DNA of 64,000 nucleotides from Membranipora membranacea. Its lineage: Eukaryota > Bryozoa > Gymnolaemata > Cheilostomatida > Membraniporidae. Shown here piece after piece: positions 34,225-47,100 of the stretch. How positions within the stretch are numbered: the first letter of the stretch is position 1; each line of letters begins with the position of its first letter. The notes beneath the pieces were generated by a model, which saw only the letters and a list, made by a program, of their open reading frames with translations, made no database searches and was not told the DNA's origin. The translations under genes and the position numbers were made by a program. The stretch lies in NCBI GenBank assembly GCA_914767715.1, contig OU612066.1:21426283-21490282 (forward strand), given 5' to 3'.

Positions 34225-37200
34225 CTATGAGACAATCCTGCTTAGAGTGTTTCTCACAACACTCTTGAGAAACTTAAAATATTTGGTAACTCTTCTCTTT
34301 ATACCATGCTGGGTTCTGCGCGTAGCCGATAACTTGGTAGTGGCCTGAGAGCGTTTCTCACAGACTCGTAATTTATCACTAGATGTATCACACGGAATAT
34401 GAGAGCTTTCCTGATGCACACATATAGCTGGTTCAGGTTTTATTTCCTCATCGGTTTCGCAAATCATCTCTACTGAATCTGAAATCAGGTTAAGTTTGTG
34501 TCAATGCATGCCCTCCATACCTGCTAATATGTTTGTTTATTGATTTCACTACCTCTGGTTCAAAGATTGACAGCCCCAATGGTCATTGTTTCAGAGTTCA
34601 TGATTAAAGCTTGGCAAATTGGACACATATTATTTTCGTTATCCTTCTTCCATCTGACAGAAATTATCAAATCTAATCAAATGTGTAAAAGTTTCTCACT
34701 CACCCAGTAGAACTGCAAGGGTATCATTCTGTTGCTCCTGTATTTCACTCTCCGACCAATCTTCAGAATGTACAATTTCAGCTCTGTAAAATAGAAGGGG
34801 GACAGCTCATAATACTGATGTTTCCCCCTTTTCAGATTTTCAACGTATATATTGTTCACAGGCATTAGTAGTTGGGTGGTAGCTTCATATAGTCATTACG
34901 AAGAAAATGGGGATAAATGATATTACTGTTCGCTACAGATTCTTTTGTGTGGTCAGGTCTTCGGATCAGAAGAAAAGTACAAAAATGGGAACATATTATA
35001 TCGATGCCTGGATTCTCTCATGAAATAACCTAATGGTAACATAGTTATGAGTGTTGTCCATTACATTGCATTGTGGTATACTTTTTAATATCGACAATTG
35101 AAAATATATACTAGATGTGATACAAAATATTCCTTGAAACTCACACAACATGGTCCTTTGCGATGGTCTGATAGAATAGTGTTGAGAGTGATGTGTCTAG
35201 TTTAGTTTGTGTTAGTTCATTTGTGAACTCAAGGAGACTAAGATTCAATGGTGTTTCTAATTCATCTTCAGGATACTCAAAGCTGTCATTATGTAGAGAT
35301 GACCTATGCCTCAAATCATCCTCGAAGCTCTGCCAAAAGGACGTATCAAACACTCCAGGACTAGAAAGTAACACAATTATAACCCTATATATGAAGTGAA
35401 CAAAAGCAGACAGTGGTTGATCAGTTTCCAGATTTGGACATATTTCCATACAAGTTTTTCTAGCTGTTTGGAAAGAGTTGATTTGTGTTCGTGTTCAGTG
35501 AGATACGCCTAGCAGTGACTGCCAAATTACATCACAGATCGGAGCTTAGCCAGTTCACCACATACTATCAATAATTGGATCTTATAAAGAAGATTTTAAA
35601 TGCATAAATAAATATATAGTGAAGAACTATAAAATACTCACATTACATCATGTGCCATAGTTTGATAAGTCGGGATTTGCAATGATAAGACATGATTATT
35701 TATTCGAAGAGAATCTTCTACTAGCTGATTGAGGCTGTCGGTGAGCTGTGTAGTCAATAATATGTCTGTAGTACACTCGTCATCACATGAGAAGGGAAAG
35801 TCAGCATCCAAGACGTCTGCGAGATCTGAGAATGTAAGAACTTATATGCAAAATTTCAGATTTCGCTATCGATGCCCCATTTTAAGCGGGAGCATCTTGA
35901 TAAAAGCGAGTGTATATCTAAGTCTGACCTCTTGTTCTGTCATATGGTTATCTTTCTATCAGGTTGGGTCTGCTCTATAATTGTGTACTGTAGAGCTATA
36001 TATTTAGCACTGTTCTATTTTGCAATCAGTGCATCGTTCATACGTATCAATCCAATTCCGTTATTGCAATCATGACATTCTTCAGCGCTGACATGAAACA
36101 AAACTTTAAACAGAAGCTTAGCATTGGATAGATAACTCCCAAATAACCGTTTATATTAGGATAATTACCATCAGAGGATTGGCACATCTGATCTTCATCC
36201 CAGACACTCCCCTCCTCAGACTCGTATCCACCATCTGACTCTGTAAATTAAATGTGTTATGATAAGGTTTCTAAAAAGAATTAGTTGTCATAATAATATA
36301 TGGTTGGACTTTTGAATTGAGTGCAATAAACCATGTCTGAGCTTCTATAGCTGACAGCAGACCTTCTGCTGTGGGACTGAGTTCCATTCCAAGCTGAGAA
36401 TTAGCAGGTTCAATGCTTCATATCTTCATCATGACAATGATGTGTCATTCAAGATCGACCATTTTTCGGTTCCCCTAACTCACACTAACCTTTCTGGCTT
36501 TTGCAGAAAAATACATCCTCTAAATCTCTCACATCCAGCTGCTGGCCCTTTTGATCATCATCGATATCACTCCACAACCTCGTGCTAACTACCTCACTAC
36601 TACAATGATTGAAATGTGTGATATGTTTTTTAACTCCTACTGATAAAGTCACCTAGTAGTATCACTACCGCTTGTACTACTTTCTCATTGTGTCGTTGTG
36701 CACTCAGAAGGCAGCGATTGCATCATCTTTAATAGCGTAACGCCACTGATGACGCATCATCTTTGGGAAAAACCTGATGGCCTTTTTTGGAGTTCACAGT
36801 CCGGGCCTAGGTCATGTTTTAATATGTGCATTGATAAGTAATCTAAATATTTATATAGCTTTTCCCCTAGCCCAAACAAATTCAGCCAAATCCAAAATAT
36901 AATGAATTATTCATGCCCACAGCTAAAGAGTCACAATCTTGCCTACTATAAATTTAATAACAGCAGTAATGAGAATGATGATTTAACTTACATGGTAGTT
37001 CTGTAAATTTCATCTTGTTGATAATATTGGTTATAGAAAGACATGTTCACGTAGATAACACTTGATTTCTATAGAATTTTACAGAGGATCACAAAATCAC
37101 AGCTAGTTCAGTCGGTTGCTTATTTCTGATTGTTACGCTCAACATTCAGTCATCATTGTGCTAAGAGTTGTGTCATGGCGTGCCTCCTTCAATTGTCGGA

Positions 37201-37265
37201 ATATTTTTCTATCGAAATATTTGTTTCTGGTCATTAGTTGTCTTCTCGCATTATTAGAATGGTGA
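33210..37265. repeat. Segmental duplication, copy B
   Basis: Partner of 6228-10165; same order and orientation, with the minus-strand acidic gene inside. Confidence 0.8.
34225..37013 (-). CDS. Acidic protein of unknown function (copy B)
   Basis: Seven exons on the minus strand: 36992-37013 (MKFTELP), 36490-36588, 36170-36240, 35642-35825, 35145-35360, 34704-34783 and 34225-34478, all bounded by GT-AG. The first two thirds are very rich in Asp, Glu and Ser (SDIDDD, YESEEGSVWDEDQM, DLADVLDADF, YSEDG-like). The C-terminus turns basic (LSATRRTQHGIKRRVTKYFK), so a nuclear or nucleic-acid-associated role is conceivable but only a guess. No known domain recognised. The 36170-36240 exon is 71 nt while copy A has 72; phase demands 72, so one base appears to be missing near 36181. 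Unless this is a sequence error the gene is frameshifted. Confidence 0.6.
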
Positions 37266-38704
37266 TAATTAAATCTGCAGAAAAATTTCAATTCATGCTG
37301 AAATTATAGCAGTTTATTGTGATGATGTTTACATCCCTTTTCTAAATTCTTACAATTTTACACACGCTCCCATATGGGGTTATCACATGAACATGATATA
37401 TGTATCAATGACTGCCTGCTCCTTTCATATTATTCCGGCATCATGACTGGCAAGACCCGGGGAATAGCTCGTGCTAGCTCAAGGTTGATTCAAAATTCGG
37501 TCGCGCTGCTTAATAATTAGCCATAATTAGCCATAATTATTTTCTTACGTTTTGTGAGAAGACAATCCTTGTTTGTGCGGCATAAACAGATCTTAGCATT
37601 TATAGACCAGGGTGTCCCACCCTCCCGGGATAGACCAACCTTCAACATTAGCTCATGATATCAGATAGTTTTGTTACCTTTCTCAAACCTTCACCACATA
37701 TCAGTCTACTGCATGCCTGTCATTTTTATTTTCTGTTACATTTCACATTGCACTCAAATCCCACAGTTTGTTTTGAGATCGAGGATGCTGGGCTGGTTCC
37801 TATATTCTAGTTTAATTTTGTTGGTATAACTTCATCATGAAGATTAAAGGGATCAAGATGACGCTGTAAATACTCCAGGCAAGCTGTATGCTGAGACTAA
37901 TTATTCTCACATAATATGTAAATGATATCAACAATATAAAATCTCAGTAAAAATACATATAACAATATGTGATCCTCTGATCCTATCCTCAGTTGTAATC
38001 CCTTTTGACAAACAAAACCATTGTTGTGTTCTCATTATAGAAACTCTGCTTTGTTTTTCAGAATTACCGGACTGTGGCTAGGGATATACTGTCAACATCA
38101 TAATTGGAAGTACCTACCTACTGCGAAACATATACCCACTGGGGTATAATGAATGGTGAAGGGCCTGACTAAGCTATTCTACCGGTGGATATTCCTGATC
38201 TGATATGTGAAGTCTCTTATTGATGATGGGAATGATGAATGAGTCATCAAAATCCTGCAGATATTCAGCAAAATGAAATATGTATGACCTCGTGGACCAA
38301 CACAGATAGAGTTAGTTTTCTCTTTTATTTTGAGACACGGTAGGAATTAGAGTGTCAGCATTTAGGTTTTCTTTCATTACGCGGGTTGGATTTCTGATTG
38401 AGCATTAGGAGTCGATTGCATGTTACGATATTTGGAGAACAAGAAAGTTTTGTTTCAAGGATTTTGTTTTGAGGACCGGAACAAGTCGTAAAGCCTCAGT
38501 CAAAATTTCCAACCTTCGATATTTGAAATGATTTTTAATGTTTCAATTGTTATATTGTAACATTACCAGATAATATGACGTTTGAATGCAATGCATGATT
38601 GGAAGGAAGCGAAACTTTCCCTGGAACTTGATAAGTTACTGCGCTACGCAACAAGCCTCTGATTGAAGTGAGGAAAAGAGGCCTAACATTTAAATTGATA
38701 GGGC

Positions 38705-39740
38705 AGTTACACTGAATTAGATTCTTCTCTTAGAATGGAAATAGTATCATAGCGTTATACGGTTAGGACACTAAACACAGGGACCCATCTGACTGTTATC
38801 TGATTGGCTGTCCCTAGTAGCATAAATAATTAGCCTGAGAAATTGTCTTGTTTACAAAATTGCAAACAGTAACTATACCCCTACAGTGCATTCTGCGCAT
38901 GCTCAGCTCTGGGCATGAGCTGATCTCTGCAAAATTGAGCCTCGGAATTCCGAAGCCATCTGATTGGCTACCTGCTCTGGTGGAATGCTCTTCAATGCGT
39001 GCGGAATTGATATTGATAGTTATTCTCTCTTGTCACTATTAGCTGATTTTGATTGGCAGTTCATGCAGGGGCTATCCCATTCTCCCTGACCAAATTTTCT
39101 CTCAGGACCTAGACTAAAATCATTGTTCTTGCACATGCGCAATTTAAACTCACGCATGATTTATACTTAGCCTTACGACATCTACTTTGTGGTAACTATA
39201 GCCTAGTTTATCAGTGATCTACATGCCCAGTCAGATCACGAGAGTCAGTATGCCTACAGTGCATTCTGCGCATGCTCAGCTCTGGGCATGAGCTGATCTC
39301 TGCAAAATTGAGCCTCGGAATTCCGAAGCCAACTGATTGGCTACCTGCTCTGGTGGTATGCTCTTCAATGCGTGCGGAATTGATATTGATAGTTATTCTC
39401 TCTTGTCACTATTAGCTGATTTTGATTGGGAGTTCATGCAGGGGCTATCCCATTCTCCCTGACAGAATTTTCTCTCAGAACCTAGACTAAACTCATTGCT
39501 CTTGCACATGCGCAATTTAAAGTCACGCATGATTTATACTTAGCCTTACGACATCTACTTTGTGGTAACTACAGCCTAGTTTATCAGTGATCTACATGCC
39601 CAGTCAGATCACGAGAGTCAGTATGCCTACAGTGTCGATGATTAGGGCATTTCTAGATTGCTACTAGGGACTGGCTATTTTTGCAAGCCCTTTGTTTTGC
39701 AAAAGAAAGCTAATGACGCTATTCCAGATATGGAATTCAA
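38705..39740. repeat. Interspersed repeat, also present inside the transposon at 50740
   Basis: The outer parts (ATTCTTCTC...CACAGGGA...GGCTGTCCCT...GCAAACAGTAA and GTCGATGATT...GGGACTGGCTATTTTTGCAA) match 50740-51040 in the same orientation. This copy is interrupted by the two 372/374-bp tandem units. A mobile origin is likely, but the ends were not defined. Confidence 0.65.
38880..39625. repeat. Tandem duplication, two units of 372 and 374 bp
   Basis: Unit 1 is 38880-39251 and unit 2 is 39252-39625; they are almost identical, and a third partial start (CCTACAGTG) follows at 39626. Near-identity points to a recent duplication or a collapsed longer array. Each unit has CATTCTGCGCATGCTCAG and CACATGCGCAA, both around a GCATGCGC-like core. 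Confidence 0.9.
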
Positions 39741-40548
39741 TGGGCAGTTAGTATTATCAGTGTGATTATCTCCATTGCTTGGAAATATCAACAGGATTCA
39801 CTTTGGGAATTTAATTATTATCAGTTTAAAAGCAAGAGCATTAAAGAGGTATATTTATTATAATATGTGAATAAATCTGTGTCTTGTTTAAGATCACTAT
39901 GGAGCTTCATGTTCAAATGCACAATCCCAAGTTCTTGACACGCCTGGAACAAGTAGATCAACTTCTGCAATGGGAATTTCCTTCATTGGAGCAAGCCTTG
40001 TGAGCTTAGGAACAGCAGGAATTATATCTATGTTGTTATTTTTGGCTCTGTTAGCAATGATTGGTTCAATCTTATGTCCATGACCATATCTAGTTTAAAA
40101 CGTGAAGGTTATTGGGTCAACATCTTATTAGAATTATGATTGAGCTTATGTTAACAAGAGTTGTCTCCTTCTGTCTTGTAATAAGACAATCCTTGTTTAG
40201 GAAAATTTGAGTGGATATTTATAATGGTAACAAAGTTTATAAATTTGTTGGGAATAATGATTTCTCAGCCTTCTTAATAAGATATATTATCAAAATTAAA
40301 TGATAAAGTACTTAAAATAATTCAACTCTACTTGTAGATATATTATCATTATCTGAGCGAAGCATACCTTAGCTGATCTAGTTCAGATATCACTACCACT
40401 ACCACTGTCATATCAGCAATTGATAACGCTTGCAGGTTAATATTAATCGACCGAATGCATAGAAACTGTATGTTAGAGACTTTAAATTGCAACATAGATA
40501 ACCACTCATACAGTTTTGTTTCAGAGTATTAAGATAAGGCTTTCAACT

Positions 40549-40663
40549 TATTAAACAGCAGTCTGCAGTCACAGCTTGAACACGGAAGTGAGTAACAAGC
40601 AGTGGAGATTTAGATATAACTACACTGAGAGAGTTTACAGGACATAACCTTCGAGAATATCAG
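40549..40663 (+). promoter_or_regulatory. Probable 5' untranslated exon of TRIM-like gene 3
   Basis: Conserved with 22791-22904; ends GAGAATATCAG|GTCAGTAG. The coding exon acceptor (TATAG at 41165) lies 33 bases before the RING ATG. Confidence 0.5.
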
Positions 40664-41198
40664 GTCAGTAGTAGGTACATTAAATGTGTTAGATACTCTG
40701 ACTCTCACTATTTCCTTGTGGTGTTGAAATCCTATAGTTGTCCTTTATCACCGCTTGCTATGACATTCTATTGTCAACCATCTACGATCCCAATTATAGC
40801 GGGCTATGAGCTAGTAACCATCCTCTTTCTCCCGATGTTATACTTGTATACACAGGTCATGCTCCCAGCCCTCTTTCGTAATGGAATTCGTTCATCGTTT
40901 CGGGAGGGGCACGGAGAAAGAATGAACTAAAAAATTCTTCTTATTTCTGCTACCTTTCCTTGGAATCAGTGGTCAGGGTCTTTCTGTGGTTACAGTCTAT
41001 AAAAAACACGGTGGATTGATTCACAGGTGGGTATAGATGGCAATGTGCGCCCCCACCTGAGCAAACAAGCCCTCCCACAGAAGGTAAGATGGGGCCTCCA
41101 CTGATCTTCTAGATCTAGGTGCTCTTATAAGCAATATGAAGTTGATATTGTCTCATGCTTTATAGATCCCCCGAGTGGCACAAAGTCACATAAGAGAA

Positions 41199-44100
41199 AT
41201 GGCCGTCTCAGTAGCAGAAGAGGCACCACATTTGGTTACATGTGGTAATTGCCTTGAAGAAGAGGGTTATATCCATAACCCGATGTTTCTACCCTGTACT
41301 CATGTATGCTGCGAGACTTGTCTGAGGAGGCAACTCAAGAAGACTGATCTAATCGAATGTAGAGTTTGTCAGTGAGTATTGGATTCATTGTGTATCTAAT
41401 GTGATATCCTTCTCAAAGACCGATAATTCAAGTTGTTGTGTAATTCCACACAAGTTAACAAGATCATTCTATTGCTCATGAGAAGCACAATAATCAACAA
41501 TTTCCCATCTCTTTCACATAACTACTGATGTCCAGAATGAATTGAGGGTAAATTTTGTGGGATGGATGGCAGTATCATGCAGATTGGTGGGCGGTGGGAT
41601 AGTGCGGGCGGGTGGGTGGGATAGTGCGGGTGGATGGGTGATATAGTGCAGGTTGGAATGAAAGAGAGGTGGTGATAGATAGTTGGCAGGATAAGTGTCA
41701 GTGGGATGGTTGGTGAGATGGTACAAGTGGGATGTGTTGTGGGATGGTTCGAGTGGGGTTGGTGGTGGGATAGTACTGGCTATATTGGTGTGAGGAGATG
41801 ATTCCACAAATATCCTATAGTTATTTTAATTTCAACATTAATCAACTCGGTAATCTATTTGGTATGGCCTAATGCGTAGGATATTTGGATTTGCAGAAAC
41901 AAGTTCAAAGTGGTGATAGACAACCTTCCCTCAGCCTTAGAGAATGTCCATCCATCTACATTCTGTGAGCCGTGTGAGAAAAGTGGAAAACTCAAGATGA
42001 CCGCCAACACTTACTGTCTGACCTGTGAACATAAGTACTGTGCTGCTCATCAGAAGGTTAATAGCAATCCAGAACAATCTCTGTGTGTCTGTTAAACAAT
42101 TTTGAGAACTACTTTTGTAATTTGAACAGAATTATCAGCGAAAGCTATGGAGTATGGTATATATATACATATTGATATATAAATATTCATTGATATAAAA
42201 TAACTTTATGGTGATAGCTAAGTGTGAGGGCAGGAAGAGAACTTTACACTATGTCTCTGATTCGGTTTTGAATACTTGTGTCATAACAGCTTCACATTGA
42301 GCTAAACTGGCATCATGATACTCAGAATATAAAGGAGTACATGAGATCAACCACAACAGTAGACCAACAGAAGTTTTGTCAGACTCACAAAGATCAAGTC
42401 ATCGGTCTCGGTTGCTCAAAGTGTGCAAAGGTTTACTGTTTTGAGTGTGTGTCCTCTGTTGGCCTTTGCCAAAATGGTGAGTGACTATTCCAGTAACAAA
42501 GGTAGTATGAGTTCCATTTTATTGTAATTGCAGTCTCGATAACCTGATCAAAAATTTGTTCTCTCTCTGAAACTGAGGAGCCAACTCCTGACATCATAAT
42601 TAACATTTCACCTATTGGGGCCTCCACAGGAGGTGGAGTCTCTCAATTAAAAAAACAAAATTATTCTCTGATAGTCTCTTGCTCAGTTAAAATAAAAAGC
42701 AAATTTATTCTCTATTTGTCCCTTGTTCAGTAAGTAAGACCTGCTAGTGATCTTGTTCCCGAAGTGTTCACACTCTGGACAATACCCTTGACCGCATGTT
42801 CCTACTACTTCAAAATACACTCCTGCAATTTTATAAAGTTGTGATCATCACATTGAAATTTACTCAGAATGTTAAATATTCCATCAATCTTATCACGCAC
42901 CATCGATTATTAGATTAGACCAGCTTGTTGGATGCCATATACCAAATCTGATGGATTTGAGTTTTCTTATTACCCTCTAGGTTCTAACCACAAGCTCATG
43001 TCTCTGAAAGAGCTCTCAGCTGAGGTGAAGAGATTACTGGAGCCTAAGAAGAAGGATTGTGAAGAGTTGTTTGATAATTGGTCAGCTGTGATGGAGGAGG
43101 CAGCGGTCACTCTGTCTAACTGGGATACAGAAACTAAGGAAGGAGTCAAACTTATTGATGAAATAGAGGAGAAACAGGTATTGTGATCATGCAGAAAAAT
43201 CTCATACATAAACTGATGGCGCTTATTTTTTCACCAAGCTGTTATACCGAATTATTCAGGATGTTCAAAAGTTTAAACACCACAGCAAAACATTTATAAT
43301 CTGAGTGAGCGTGAAAAATGATTTTGTGTGCCTCATTTGTATTTTTTCAGGACTTAAAGACTTAGTTTGAGGGTAGGTTAATTATGTTAGGATTATGTTT
43401 CTTGACTTGATATCCCATGTGAGCAAGATACAGCAGGTGTAAACACTGATTTACAAGAGTTGTCATCTCTGGAAAAAAGTGGGTGTAACCCCCTTGGAAT
43501 TATGTAACATTTGCAACATGGCCGATCACGTCACGTGATCATATTGTGATGACATACTACGAGGGAATTAGCGAGCAAAGTTTTTTTCCAGCATCTCAGG
43601 AGTAGCCAATCAAAGTGTGTGAATTATAGCTCTATTTCCTCATTGATTGTAAACAAGATTGGTGAGGATGAGAATACCTCAACCCGCAATTTATTCACTG
43701 ATCATTTGACATTAAAATTAAAAGTCATTCATCGACAAGAATCCAACAAAACGAGTCACACATTCCATAGAACATTTAATTTACTCCTTGCTTTATTATG
43801 TCTTCATCTAGTTCCTCCAGCCTTGAGGCCCTGGACAACCCTTGGGATTTGCAGCCTAGAAGAGTTGTTGCACAAAGGCTGCAAGAGAATGTTGGGCAGC
43901 AGGAAGAGCAGCAACAAGAAGAGATGCCACAGCAGGTAGGAAATAAAAATGTCACTTGACTTGTAATTCCATTCAATAGCATACAGGGAATAAAATTTGT
44001 GGTATTGGTATGACAAAATTATTATCAACACTAAGCTTAGTAATTGGACAGGACAGAACCAATGAACTAAACCTTAGTTCATTGATTGAGGTTTAGTTCA

Positions 44101-47100
44101 TTGACAGAACATAGACAGGGCTAGACAAAACTGTAACTTCATTATTGTTGGAGTAAATGAGCAGAGCACAGAAGGCTTGCTGTAGACTAATAGAGAGCGA
44201 TCAACTATACGAAACACTGCAAGTGTTGGATGTTTGCATACAAGGAGTTACAGCTGCCTCCTTGGTGCATATACTACTGGCAGTCCATCGGTTCCGATGA
44301 TGACTTCTGCTTCTGAATCAATTTGCGCTAACTCGCTCTGTTATTTGTCAGCTTCTGCCAACCATTTGTTGGTAATGTCGAGATATTTGAGACTCCTCTT
44401 GACTGTGCCCTTGTATCGCAGCTTTGGTGTATATAATATATAATTATATATTATATCATATCAAGGAGTAACTCCTCTATTCCTCCTTGATTATATATTA
44501 TGTATATCTGTGCTGATTTTGTAGGAGCAGATGGCTGTAGATCTCAATCCAGAATGGTGCTTGTGTGGGAAGTGTCATGTGTGGCCCGATCACCACATGA
44601 ATAACTGCTGTGCTACGCACAAGATTTGGGAGCAGAAGAGACCAGAGGAAGACATCAGGTGTATGGCTGACTCACAGGACGTACACGACCTCTTAAGACC
44701 TGCTCCACTGAGAGTTATGTACAGGAATTATGCCTGCCATCATCGTAAGTATAGGCAAAGAGTAACAGTAAGTTACTCCTTGGTACAGGCGCTCAGTAAC
44801 TATTAGCGTAGTAATGTTGTAATAAGCAATTATTTTGCTGATCGCTCCCCAAAACAACAGTCAATTTAAATTAAACACACTAATACAGATCCAGGACTTG
44901 CCAAAACAATGCAAGTCAAAATCTGCTCATGTTTGTGTTGGGAGATAATTTTAATTGTGTGAAATCACTGGAGCACTCTTTATTGCAATGTGTGAGAGGT
45001 TTTTAAACCACTGATTACCACTCTCAATTTCCTAACTGTGTTCACTCTTCTGGCCTCTCAATCAACCAAATTATTTGCTAACAGTTGAATGAAAAGGTTT
45101 CTTGTTCGATCAATGAAGGGATTTGGAAATGAGACCGGCAAGTCTCGCCAACTCAGCAAAGAGTGATCATGTAACAGAGATTTCAGAAGTTTTCAATGGA
45201 ATTCAATATGAAATGTCTGAACTTAGCTTCATAATCTCACTACCAATATTTTTTTTTATCATAGCTGAACGATATCCTGATGCGGAGACACTGGTCCCCA
45301 GTAATGTCTGGTCTGAAGACCAGATCAACAGATTAAAGAGGAGACAGCAGCGCCTAGCTGCATATAGATCAATCATCTTTTGGACGTTTCCAGAGATAAG
45401 GAAGAAAGAGAGAAGACCTCTGCCATCATGTATATACATGATGGTCAGAGCTTGCTATTTTGACACTGACTCTGATGAGGAGTTCGCCAATCATGACTTT
45501 TCTATATATATTCCCGAGACAATAAACTAAAAATCTTTTAAATTAATATTAAAATTAAATATTGTACCATCTGTTTAGTCAAGTTTTAAGGAGCTCATAT
45601 TGTAAACCACCTTAATTTTTCTATACATGTAGATAGCATTATATCTAATTTCAATTCAAAGACTTTATTACTTTGCCAACTGAAAGTGCTAGGCATGAAT
45701 ACCGATGGTTAATACAAATCTTATTGTGCCAATGTATGTCCTTTAGCCACTTATGCTGCTCCAGCTTGGTTTTTACTGTGATATTATGCAATATTACTGG
45801 ACATTACATTCTATTCTGACATTCAATTCCCTCAATATGTTTTGTCTGTCATAACAGGTTACAATAATAATTTATTATAACAATTATAAATGTTCCGACT
45901 GTAACTATTTTTAGCAACCTTACACTCTTGACACTTTATGTAGCCAACTAAACCAAATGTGTGCATATTATTTGTCCACTGTACTAATCAAATTGCATCC
46001 CGTTTCTCTGTTAGTTTCTCTGTTAGCGTTAGATAGTAAGTTGTATAAACATAGTATGGTTGATAAACAGCATAATTTATTGTCTGGCTGATAGCCTTGT
46101 GAAACAGACTTTCGGACTGGCAGGTTTCCGTTAGGCTTTATGCGTTCATCCTAACATTTTGGATAGCAGGAACAATAAGCCTAGCCCATGCTGGCTATGC
46201 ATAAAAAATCAAAGTATGGTTGATAAACAGCATGTCTGATTGCCTGGCTGATAGCCGTGTGGAACAGACTTTTTGACTGGCAGGTTTCCGTTAGGCTTTA
46301 TGCGTTCATCCTAACAAGTTGGATAGCGGGAATAAATAAGCCAAGCCCATGCTTGCTATGCATATAAAATCATAGTAAAGTTGATAAACAGCATATTTTA
46401 TTGCCTGGCTGATAGCCGTGTGAAACAGACTTTTCGACTGGCAGGTTTCTGTTAGGCTTTACACGGTCATCCTAACAAGTTGGATAACAGGAGCAAATAA
46501 GCCAAGCCCATGCTGGCTATGACTATGGTTTCAAAATGAAAATGAACTGTGACAATAATTTCTTTGCCCTTCATCGGTGCTTTCCCCTCGGCTTTGGTTT
46601 TTTTAGAGATAACAATTACCTTACTCAACGGGAATATTTAAGCCAAGCCCATGCTGGCTGTCCTGACGAGGAAGAATTTCCCGACAATTTGATAGATAAG
46701 TAATAAGAACACTCAGTCTATTGTTTGGAATATAAGTATATAATGCACAAAACTGAAAATCCCTTGACTATGTTTCAAAATGAAAAGTCATGATTTCTTT
46801 GACGGGGATTTGCCCTTCATCGGTGCTTTCCCCCTGGAAATGATGCAACAGCAGGTAGAAAATAAAAATGTGTAATTATATAGCGTACATGGAATAAAAA
46901 TTGACTTGACTGTGTTTTCAAAATTGTTTTCAAAATGAAAATGAAAAGTCACGATGATTTCTTTGACGGGGATTTGCCCTTCATCGGTGCTTTCCCCTTG
47001 GAAATGATGCAACAGCAGGTAGAAAATAAAAATGTGTAATTATATAGCGTACATGGAATAAAAATTGACTTGACTGTGTTTTCAAAATTGTTTTCACAAT

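Larger units (their letters stand above)
37266..40548. other. Intergenic and upstream region of TRIM-like gene 3
   Basis: No gene seen. Contains an interspersed repeat (38705-39740) with a tandem duplication inside. From about 38440 onward the flanks of that repeat resemble the upstream region of gene 2. Confidence 0.55.

Noticed and set aside
41514-41807. His/Pro/Thr-rich minus-strand ORF
   Set aside because: Shadow of the intronic minisatellite.
43798-45530. Calling the P2X7-like gene a P2X receptor
   Set aside because: No transmembrane segments or extracellular ligand loop; only the cytoplasmic cysteine-rich domain is present.
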